From Sternotherus odoratus (lineage: Eukaryota > Chordata > Testudines > Kinosternidae), in assembly GCA_032164245.1 (NCBI GenBank), contig JAVMKO010000003.1, positions 10,736,651 to 10,800,650 on the forward strand: a DNA stretch of 64,000 nucleotides, given 5' to 3'. Below, one piece after another: positions 55,058 to 64,000 of this stretch; the first letter of the stretch is position 1, and each line of letters opens with the position of its first letter. The notes under the pieces were generated by a model. It was not told where the DNA came from. It saw only the letters and a list, made by a program, of their open reading frames with translations, and did no database searches. The position numbers and the translations under genes were made by a program.

Positions 55058-55420
55058 AGAATCATAGAATATCAGGGTTGGAAGGGTCATCTAGTCCCAC
55101 CAATCCCCAACTAAATCATCCCAGTCAGGGCTTTGTCAAGCCTGTCCTTAAAAACCTCTAAGGAGGAGGTACCTCCCTAGGTAACCCATTCCAGTGCTTC
55201 ACCACCCTCCTAGTGAAAATGTTTTTCCTAATATCCAACCTAGTCCTCCCCCACTACAACTTGAGACCATTGCTCCTTGTTTTATCATCTGCCACCACCG
55301 AGAACAGCCTAGTTCCATCCTCTTTTGAATCTCCCTTCAGGTAGTTGAAGGCTGCTATCAAATCCCCCCTCACTCTTCTCTTCTGCCGATTAAATAAGCC
55401 CAGTTCCCTCAGCCTCTATT
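55058..55420 (-). mobile_element. CR1 LINE 3' end
   Basis: Minus-strand 3' tail (tattctatgattcta at about 55058), then blocks matching the CR1 copy at 14501-15190: ggaggtaggtac-like, gggttacctagggag, cactaggagggtggtgaag, and ctgagggaactgggcttatt at the truncated 5' side. Within it the CR1 ORF2 C-terminus is decayed. Confidence 0.85.
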
Positions 55421-56899
55421 CGTGGAGAAACAGGAAGGGGTAGCAATCCGAGGGCTTGATCAGTCTCGGCAGTCTCTCTGTCACATTGTGAATCCTAGCT
55501 CCTGGCAAACAGCACAACTCTCTGTTTTCCCGTTCAGGATGGCAGACAGATGACTCAGGACCCCTTAGGAAGGAGTCCCTGACCATCATCATCCGCCTTT
55601 GTTCCAACCCTGTAAAACTGTAAGATTAGAATTTACAGTTAGTCCAGTCTACAGGCCCATTCATTCTCTTCTGAGACTACTAGCAAGAATGCCAAGTTTT
55701 GCCAACTGGAGTGGTAACTTCTGTGATGAGGACACTTACCCAATTGGAAGTACACTGAGACCTCTAATTTCTTTCATATAGCTCACCAAAGAACCATGAG
55801 ATAGTGAAACTTGTGGTCATGCCCAACTGGGACAATACTTGAATGGACAACCTAGAGGTTAAAGGAATCTTAAAGCAGTATCACTGAACCCTAAGAGTAT
55901 GTCTACATTGCAATAAAACATCCACCCAAGACTTATCCTGTGGCACTCAGATGTCAGTGCTTCTGAAATGCCGAAGTCTTCAGAATATTTTTGACGAACC
56001 TATTGATAATCAGCAGCAAAGCTAGCCCTGAGTTCCTTCAGAAGGCAGCAGAGTTTTGCAAAATTCAGCATTCGTTTCACAGCGTTCTGCATAATAATTT
56101 TCAGTATTTCATATTGTGCTTCTCCCACTACTTAGCTCCCTGCCCCAACTTTTGCTTTATTTGCAAACTTGACAAAATGATAGTTTCAACATTTGTGTAT
56201 GTCTTTTGGAGCAAAAAAACTTCTTATTTCAGGAAACTGGCCACCATTTTATCTTAGAAAAGAGGCAGGGTTTTGCTTCAAGTAACAAATAAGTCCTTTT
56301 TGCTTAAAATATTTGTGCATCTGCGCAAAACTCTCCACCAAACATGGGCCCATTTTCAATATTTATAATAGAATACACATTGTAAGTACCTTACATTTCT
56401 GACCTCCATTTACAAGTTTTTAACAACGTCTTCTGTGCAACCACTCGATACATAGCTAGGGGGAATTCCTCTTATCCTGCAGCTGAGTAAGAAGGACCCT
56501 AGAAATCAAGCAGTGCTGGAGTCTTCAAACTGTTATTTGATATGAAAATCACTCTGTTTTCCTGGCCACTCTCCATTTCGAGGCACAGAATCCTAATTTC
56601 CAGATTCACATTTCTATCTGCCAAATGAATATTTATCATGGAGACTGTTTTATGTCTAGTGGGAGATAATTGTAAGTCTTTTGAGAGGTTCATATTCAGC
56701 AGAGGAAATCCATAGATCTATCAAGGAGACACAATCTATAGCACAGACAATAAAATCCCATCTGCAATTCTGTCCACTGTTTGTTCAGTTTCTTCTGTTG
56801 AATTTTTTCCCTTTTTTGCTATGGCAGTGGAGCTGGATAGCAATAAAGCAGAGATGCTCATTCTCATCTCATTTTTGGTTACCAATCTGCCTAGACATC
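55421..56899. other. Unrecognised non-coding stretch
   Basis: A MITE-like opening (gagtatgtctacattgcaat) occurs at 55895 without a matching second end. The rest is AT-rich and unrecognised. Confidence 0.4.
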
Positions 56900-57110
56900 T
56901 TGGGCAGAAACCCATGGGTCTCAGGCGTCAACTCCATGGGTGCTCCAGGGCTGGAACAGGGAGGCGGCATTCTCAGGGGAGGGGCGGGACTAGGCGGGAA
57001 GAGGCAGGTCGGGGAGGTGGAGTGGGACTGGGAAGAAGCGGGGTGGGGGTGGGGTCTTAGGGAAGGAGTGGAGGGGAGGCCTGGGCACTTTGGGAAGTCA
57101 GGACCTGTGC
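56900..57110. repeat. G-rich block, possible recurrent reptile repeat
   Basis: 56920-57110 begins aggcgtcaactccatgggtg and continues as a purine-rich G-biased stretch (ggaggggcgggactaggcgg). It is compositionally distinct from both sides, with no defined ends. The 174-codon frame across it (56681-57205) appears compositional. Confidence 0.3.
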
Positions 57111-57580
57111 CATGGGTAGCTGGTATTTTCATTCTGACCTCTCTTAAGTATGAATTTGATATAGGCTCCAGTTCAACAAAGCTGTTAAGTACATGCTTAC
57201 ATTAGGCTAACCAACAAAGCACACGCGCATGTATTTAACTTCAATGGGAGTTAAGCACACGCTTCCGTGTTTGGCGGAACTGGGATGGACTGCTGATTTG
57301 GGGGCAGAAATAGCACAGCATGCCACAGACAGAAAAAAATTTCTTCTTCCCCCACTTATGTGTCAGACTAAAGCAGGTAAAATAAAGGCCTGAAGAATTA
57401 CACTGGTTTGAGAACTGGAACTTTCCAGAGTCAGTCCTGCGATCCAGTGAGCAAGGAAGCCAAAAAAATGGAATGGGAAAACCTACATTGATGCAATATT
57501 CAATTTGCAAATGTGAAATAGTGTCTAAATAAAAAGGTTGATTTTTAACTCCTTCCCATTGTGCTCTGCAATACATATAT
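57111..57580. other. Unrecognised non-coding stretch
   Basis: Nothing recognised. Confidence 0.35.
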
Positions 57581-57583
57581 GAG

Positions 57584-57623
<40 letters not shown>
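57581..57623. repeat. (AG)n microsatellite
   Basis: A nearly pure GA/AG run of about 43 bp. Confidence 0.95.
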
Positions 57624-57628
<5 letters not shown>

Positions 57629-59334
57629 TTCTCAATGACTGGTTAGACTAAAATATATAATTTAATATATAAGCTGTGCAATGTGTCCAGGCTCACGTAA
57701 ACTATTAGAATCCATAAACCTCCAGATTCCTAGAGCTCTGTTTTAACCACTAGAGAGTACTGTCTTCTGTTCAGCCATGCTTTGTGGTTCTCTCACGCCT
57801 GCCGTAGAGCATTCCCGAGATGATACACACACCCCATCTGATTTTAATCATACAGCTATGAAAAATGTGGAGCTGTCGATTTTTGTTTAAATTTAAAGTT
57901 CCTTTTGGGAGTTGTTTTTTTCTTAATCCACACAAAGATGACTTTGAAGACAACATGAAAGCTGAACAGCGAACTCCGACTCTGATCCAAATAATACAAT
58001 GAAGTAATAAGAAGAGACACAGCGTCGTACAGAAGAGGGGTGACACAGACAGTTTCACGCATGAGGGAGCGTGTGCATTAAGTGACATTTTGGGCAGATG
58101 GGAATAACGAGTGAAAGGTGAAAATAAAAAAGATTATCACTGGATTCTTATACTTGTTTTATCAAGCCTCTGGTGAATGCAAACAGGGGCTGAAGAGACT
58201 TTCTTACATAAGTTGACAATTAAAGCTTTGGCAGGCCAAACAGTAGTTTCTAGTCTTTCACCAATAAAGTTTAAAGTTCAAAGCAGATTTTTTGCACTGT
58301 TGTGTCATGTTTCCTCCAGCTGGTAAACATGAGTCAGAAACAATGCTCATGCTCTGAGAGCTTGGAAAGGGGCATGGGGGAGGTGCATTTGACTGCAAAG
58401 CAACAAGTACTATCTAAAATAAAGACAGCTCCAAAACCCATAGATGTTAAAAGCTTGACTAACATTATTTGACGTTACCTGCAAATATGCTGGCTCCGTT
58501 GTTGCAGTTAGTCACAGGGTGAGCAACAAATAGTCACCGCAAGTCCTTCTTTATCAGTAATCCAGTAAACCAGTTGATGATAATCTGTAGCTCCTTCCAG
58601 CTAAGGATCTCAAAGCCCTTAGCAGACACTAATGTCTTAAACGGCATGCAAGGGAATAAGAACCCCACCCCCTTCCTTTATTTGGATACCTGGACATTGG
58701 GGTGAGGTACATAGGAGTATATGGTGTTACTCACCCTCCCAACAGTAGGGGGGGTAATGTACAGATAATGGGGAGAGTACTGACTCATGGACTAGAGTAG
58801 CTGAGCTTAGCATGGCGGGGGAGGGTAGCAATTTATTGCTGCTATAGGATATAGACTACAGGGCCCACCATGAAATACAGAGGTGGGAATAACAGGGATT
58901 TTTTTATTTAACCTTCTCCCCCCAAACCATGTCTTATGAGCATCATGAAAGAAGTGAGCACATAGGAGAGATATGAAAGAGCGCTAGATGGTGACTTGGT
59001 GAACTGGGACTGAGAGGTCCTACTTCTCTCCTCCCCCAACTCCCACCCCACCAGCAAGAATACACAGAGACAGGAGAAGGAAAAGAACATGAATGAATGT
59101 CTAAGCTAAAATCACTGGTGGGACAGAGGGAGTGGGGTGATGTCATAAGGAACAGGGTAGGAGATATAGGTTGGGTATGAATTATGTATCACCTTAAAGA
59201 TAAGGAGTAGTACAGGGCCAGGGAAAATGGTGGCTGTGCCAACACTAATGGAGAATGGGGGAAACAGAAAAAGTTTAGGGAGAAATAAGTTAATTCTCCA
59301 GCCACACCAAGCTTGAATTGTGATGAACCATGCT
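57624..59334. other. Unrecognised; includes a possible conserved block
   Basis: 58140-58400 is unique-looking, low in CpG and free of repeat signals, so it is a candidate conserved non-coding block, though nothing proves it. The remainder is unrecognised. Confidence 0.3.
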
Positions 59335-59468
59335 GTGGAAAATTCAGAGACTAATTGGCGTGCCAGTGTAATGCCGATAGACCCTGGTCGGTGGCAGGCA
59401 GGATTGAACATGGGATTTCCTGGAACTTAGTGCATGAGCCTCTACCAGATGAGCTAAAAACCAACTGG
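59335..59468 (-). repeat. tRNA-derived SINE head
   Basis: On the minus strand, tagctcatctggtaga (59456-59441) resembles an RNA polymerase III A box and catgttcaatcctg (59412-59399) a B box, spaced as in a tRNA. Body sequence follows to about 59335. tRNA-derived SINEs are known from turtles (Cry family, tRNA-Lys derived). The assignment to that family is an inference. It cannot be a functional tRNA: the acceptor ends do not pair. Confidence 0.55.
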
Positions 59469-61344
59469 CCGCTAGCTAAGGCTGTAGTGCAGACTCATTC
59501 ACTTTCCCTCTAAGTGGTCTCGGTGTCACTAGATGGGACAGAACGCCACACCCAGGAGGTGTGTGGGTTAGACTAGAAGACAATTGACGTCCCACGATTT
59601 GTTGGGTTTCCCCTCTGGGTGAGGGAGGAGAACGCAATCTGGGCTCTGTGACCTTCTTTTCACCCCGGAAAGCTTTGGACTCCGCACCATTTTAACAAGA
59701 GCATAGCAGTGAGCACACCAGGCCTGAGACCTCCACTGCTATCAGTGACCACAGATGGCCTGCTGGGGATGGGGAGAAAGGATGTGCATCAGGAAGTACT
59801 GGAAGCTAGAGAGAAGATGATGTGGGGGTGGAAGAATGACATGTGATGAGGCTTAAATTCAGCCAGAGCCATCCCGAGCAAAGCTCTGGCAAATAGTTTC
59901 AAACATGTGGGTGCCCCAGTGAAGCCTGTGGGACTGAAGCCCGGAGCCCTGGTTCCACCCAGCAGGGCTAAATCCCCAGGGCACCTCATGTGGGGGGGGG
60001 GTCAGTGAAGCCCCTGAGACCCCCCCCCCCTGCAGTTGAATCCTGGAACCTCAAATGGGGAGGACATGGGGGGGAGCACTCTGGAAAATAGTCTCTGAGA
60101 ATACAAGCCCTGGTTTGGGCAGAGAGGCCTCAACATGTGGATAAGCATCCTTATGTTTATTATTTTAAAAAAGATTTATCCTTTCAAACCAAACTTCCAG
60201 CGCTAGGCAGAGTTTGGAGGGCAAAGCTCCCACAGACGTGTGCGCGCTCCCACAACAGAAAGCGCTATTTCCCACTCATCGTTAATCATGGGATTTGAAG
60301 AAACTGCTATTTTCTATTTCAGTTAAAAGACCTAATGAATCACTTAATGCTGAGTTACCAAAGCAGACTAGAAAAACATTGCCAAGACTTCTTAGCCCCA
60401 AGCAAGTGTAGAGGGGTGGGTGGGAAAAAACATGCTACAAAATTCACAGAGCGCTTATGTACCCACCATTTCATCATGTAATACTCAAATATTAACCATG
60501 CACCAAAAGGCTGGTCACTTACTGCCTTTTCCCCCCACTATGATCTCTCCAAGAAGCATTCAGTGAGGCTGAGCTGAACAGAACCCTTCATTCATTACAG
60601 CCCGGTAGGATGCAAACAAGTTCACAACTTGATAATCCCTTTCAGCCCTTATTAAATCAGTAGCACACTGCAGGTGGGGAAGTCAAGCTGGAAAGGAGAG
60701 ACGGCCTTTGCACACTTTCAATAAAGTATGGTTTTAGTCACCAAAAAAAGATTTCAAGGGCTTTCCCGGCCTGCCTCTTCTCCCGGGAGGCAGATTCCCA
60801 AAGTCCCGCAGCAGATTACAAGAGCATCATGTTTGCATTATGCGGTGGTGATGATGTGTTTGTTCTTGGCACAGAGGGGCTCTGACTCCGTGGAGCTCTA
60901 GCACTGACAGTGGAAATCTTTCAGCTGGATTTGCAGCTTCCCCCTTTGCAATCCAGAGTGAGCGCTCGGCACACAAGGCTCTTTGTGGCAGCAGCCCTGG
61001 GATTTGTTTTCCATCAAATAATGGACTTGCTGCCCTCGGGAGACGACCCACTTTTCAAACGTGAGCCCCCAAACAGAATTTGGATGTTCAACTGCAGAAG
61101 TTAGAACTATTCCATGCACCTCAGTCCCAGTTTGTGTCCACATTTGTGAGTCAGACATTAATGAGCCCAACATATACAGCTGTAGGAAACTAGCAGCCTT
61201 TGGTTAGTTTTACCGATGGTGTGATTTCCCTCTGCACCTACGTAGTGCGTTGCCACCCATAGAACTGCCTACACTTAGCCAGCCCGGGTAAAACTTTCAA
61301 AAGTATTCAGCAACCTCAGTCAGGGCCAGGTATTCAAAAGAGTT
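59469..61344. other. Unrecognised; includes possible conserved block
   Basis: 60240-60720 and 60790-61190 carry no repeat signature and look like single-copy sequence, with a mixed GC content around 60790-61190. Conservation cannot be judged here. Poly-G and poly-C runs occur at 59992-60030. The open frames of 74 and 91 codons (60827-61173) overlap and carry no motif. Confidence 0.3.
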
Positions 61345-61665
61345 CAGCGTTAGAGCTGTTCAAAAAATGTCCGTTATTTGTCACTGGAAATCTTTATGAA
61401 AATTAGTTTGTTCTTCGGTTATTAATTTTCAAAATTTCCTGGACAGGGGTTTCTGATTTTGCAACAAAAAAAGGAAGCCAAAACCAGAATTCTTTTTAGG
61501 TTTTGTTAAAAATTGGTCAGGGTTCATACAAAATTTCAGCTGTTTCGGAATGCAAACCTTCCACAAAATTTTGAAGGAAAAAAGACAGAAAGCCATTATT
61601 TGTCCCCCCCAAAAGAGTTTTGATGCAGAAATTTCAACCAACTCTCCTCAGATCCCATTTAGCCA
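61345..61665. repeat. AT-rich gaaattttc-type repeat
   Basis: Stretches such as attaattttcaaaatttcct and catacaaaatttcagctgtt resemble the AT-rich family elsewhere in the window. Confidence 0.35.
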
Positions 61666-62064
61666 CCAAAATCAGTGGTCGAGAACCAATCACATTTGAA
61701 AAAAAAAAGGCATTTATTTAGGTGCCTAAATGGAAAGTGAGCTCTTAAAAATCTGGTCCCAAAAGCTTGAGATCCAGCTTGCATGAGGTTTGCACTTGCA
61801 TGGGCAGACAACAACCTCATTGCCTGCTTCAGTGTCTTCAGCTTCCTCTCTGCCTTTCTAATCACCCATTTTCCCTGCTTGTAGGTGCAAGTTCCAGGGG
61901 TAGAGTCACTGCTGCTTTGTACCCTGAGACTAGACACAGCTCTCCTCCCTCCCTTCTCGGGCCTGCCACTGAATGTGCTCGTTCACTTTGGGTCTTATCC
62001 CACAAGAAGATACGTAGAATGGAGGCACAAGCAGCAGGAAGCAGAGGAAGAAAATTAGTTTGAT

Positions 62065-62440
62065 TTGGCATGATTTGTTCTTAACAAATCCATGCTGGCT
62101 ATTCATTATAACCCTATCATCCTCTAGGTGCTTACAAATTGATTATTTAATCATTTGTTCTAGATATTCAAGTTAGGATGACTGGTCTATAATTTCCTGC
62201 ATCCTGTTAGGTACTATCTTTAAAAATAGGAGCAATCTTTAAACATAGTATCTATCTTTAAACATAGCACCTATGTTTGCCCTTCTCCAGTCCTCTTGCA
62301 CCTCACCTGTCCTCCATGAGTTCTTTAATATAACTAACAGATCTGCTAACAGATCCCAGCTTGCTTCAGAAGAAAACCTCCTGCCCATTTCAACCAGTAC
62401 CCAAAAGCTGAAATAACTGTTTAAAAGTTGGAGATTGGGC
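62065..62440 (-). repeat. CR1 LINE RT relic
   Basis: On the minus strand the segment encodes SWRTGEVQEDWRRANIGAMF (62260-62330), the RT block usually seen as TGEVPeDWkkAnV in CR1. It continues leftward through blocks shared with 51870-51950 (acaaatccatgctggctatt, atcctctaggtgcttacaaa). It is decayed, with a partial internal duplication of tatctttaaacatag. Confidence 0.8.
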
Positions 62441-63584
62441 ATCAAAGCTAGAAACAGCAGCAGGGAGCCCCAGAAGTTGAAGTGGGGAAAAGTTGTGTGG
62501 TTTTAGGCCTTTCCCTCACATCATTCAACCACCAGCCTCCATATACATGAGCAGTTCACTTAAATAATTGTAGATAGGAACTGAGCTAACTCCCTCTCTT
62601 CAGGAAGATTTAAAAGAAGAGTAACAGAAATGCAGCCTGGGGCATTCCATATGAACAAACTCTCACTAAGGCTATGTCCCCCTCTAGCTGTTTCTGATAC
62701 GCCGCCCTTTCCAAAATAGACGTTTCCTGCCTATCACATATATCAGAGAAAAGCAGCTGGGGAATGTAGTAGAATTGACTCCCAGTTCCAGTCCCCATGG
62801 GATGAATCAGGGTGGTAGGTACTACAGCCAAATCTTCCTCTGCTGCAACACTATTGGCTTTGGAAAGCATCTGTCTCTTGGCTTTTATGATCAGGCTTCA
62901 TTGTGTCTTTTGCTCTTATACAAGAGCCACACAGCAGCTCTGACTAGTTTCTGGCTTCTAAAACACAGCACACAGTAAATGCCATTAGAGGACTAACAAA
63001 CTATTTAAAGGGATGATAATATATTCTTACACATTTAAATTACCTTGGTTAGATATCCCATTACATGCTGCAGAGTAAAATGGCACTGGATGAAGGCGAA
63101 ACAATACAAAAAAGAAATGGAAGCATTTCCTTGTCTTCAGCTGATATGAATCATGGCAATAAGCCATTCAGATACCAGGGTGATGGGCTCAGAATAGGAA
63201 TAAAAGAGTGATGATTCATTATTTATATTGTTTATGTTTTATTGAGTTATTACGGGAACTGGTTTTATAAGTAGCTAGCTTTGGTTCTTTTAATCTTTGC
63301 TCATTTTTCCTCTTCCATAAGATTTATGCAACTGATGCTTCACAATGCTTGGAAGTTTATGTACAACGTCTATCCAGAGCTGCCATCTTTTGCTTTTCTT
63401 CTGTCTGCGAGGATGGAGTCTGCATTAATATTCACAGGATTTTGAGAAAACCAGGGGAAACTTTAGAAATGATTTCTGCACATACAATGACTTTAAAACT
63501 TTCCTCAGAGGAGTCTAGAAAATTTTGCCCTTTGAGGTTTGAACTTCTCTTGATGGTTTTGGGAGCCAATATGGATGTTACTGA
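62441..63584. other. Unrecognised non-coding stretch
   Basis: No gene or named repeat recognised. Confidence 0.35.
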
Positions 63585-63592
63585 CTTTAGAC

Positions 63593-63890
63593 CAGGGGTA
63601 GGCAACCTATGGCACGGCACGCGAGCTGATTTTCAGTGGCACTCACACTGCCCGGGTCCTGGCCACCAATCTAGGGGGCTCTGCATTTTAATTTAATTTT
63701 AAGTGAAGCTTCTTAAACATTTTAAAACCCTTATTTACTTTACATACAGCAATAGTTTAGTTAAATATTAAAGACTTATAGAAAGAGACCTTCTAAAAAT
63801 GTTAAAATGTATTACTGGCAGGCAAAACCTTAAAGCAGAGTGAATAAATGAAGACTTGGCACACCACTTCTCAAAGATTGCCGACCTCTG
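63593..63890. mobile_element. hAT-type MITE, 298 bp, 8-bp target duplication
   Basis: The left end is CAGGGGTAGGCAACCTATGG and the right end, reversed, CAGAGGTCGGCAATCTTTGA. The flanks are ctttagac (63585-63592) and ctctagac (63891-63898), an 8-bp duplication with one mismatch. The interior is AT-rich and non-coding, with one CpG-containing block near the left end (cggcacgcgagctgatttt). Confidence 0.8.
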
Positions 63891-64000
63891 CTCTAGACTT
63901 TTTGCTTCCCCCACCACTGAGCCAATTTACCGGTGTAAGGAAAGCCGGCTTCTGGACTTCTGCTGAAGTTTAGCTGAAGATGGGCTAACAATCTGAAACT

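Noticed and set aside
56681..57205. 174-codon plus-strand frame
   Set aside because: Extends through a G-rich, stop-poor repeat-like block. The remaining codons have no recognisable domain.
59399..59456. A-box and B-box pair considered as a tRNA gene
   Set aside because: No pairing acceptor stem and it continues into a longer repeat body. SINE head is the better reading.

Overview
The window reads as repeat-rich, non-coding DNA from a reptile-grade vertebrate, most likely a turtle. The grounds are the mixture of repeats: antisense and sense CR1 LINE 3' ends finishing in the ATTCTATGAT-type tail, Penelope-like elements (PLEs) with a GIY-YIG endonuclease, old MIR/L2-type copies, a tRNA-derived SINE, and many short PIF/Harbinger-, hAT- and mariner-type MITEs. 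A crocodilian or another sauropsid is not excluded. I found no host gene exon I would defend, and no rRNA, tRNA gene or CRISPR array. The window looks like an intergenic or large-intron stretch, with a few AT-rich unique blocks that could be conserved non-coding elements.

The main object is a complete Ty3/Gypsy-type LTR retrotransposon on the minus strand (27502-33538). It has a perfect 5-bp target-site duplication (GGCAC) and two LTRs that differ by 16 substitutions by my count (about 2%), plus one 50-bp repeat unit and a 2-bp indel. Its pol is not in the usual order: protease and integrase lie upstream of reverse transcriptase and RNase H. That is the copia-like order known among Gypsy elements from the Gmr1 group. 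Its Gag carries a SCAN-like capsid segment, which fits the published idea that the SCAN domain arose from Gmr1-like Gag. All catalytic residues I looked for are present. Three lesions (frame change in protease, frame change at the integrase C-terminus, one TGA) separate the reading frames.

Layout: 1-6.3 kb holds a LINE RT relic, an L2 tail, a MIR and four MITEs. 6.3-14 kb is mostly unrecognised, with one Harbinger-type MITE. 14-16.3 kb carries a hairpin PLE-like repeat, a CR1 3' end and a short PLE copy. 16.3-27.5 kb is sparse, with MIRs, one MITE and AT-rich repeats. 27.5-33.5 kb is the Gmr1-like element. 33.5-42 kb is mostly unrecognised, with a mariner-type MITE and a PLE 3' end. 42.9-44 kb is a PLE copy retaining the endonuclease. 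47-50 kb has a Harbinger-type MITE and a solo LTR. 50.7-55.4 kb is a nested stack: a long CR1 interrupted by a PLE hairpin, an hAT piece and a younger CR1, followed by a PLE fragment split by a 1.08-kb GC-rich hAT-type element. 55.4-64 kb is largely unrecognised, with a tRNA-SINE, a CR1 relic and a terminal hAT MITE.

Target-site duplications date the relative order of insertion: 13-14 bp at four PLE copies, 8 bp at two hAT elements, TTA/TAA at three Harbinger-type MITEs, TA at two mariner-type MITEs, 5 bp at the Gypsy element and 4 bp at the solo LTR. All were read by eye from the sequence.
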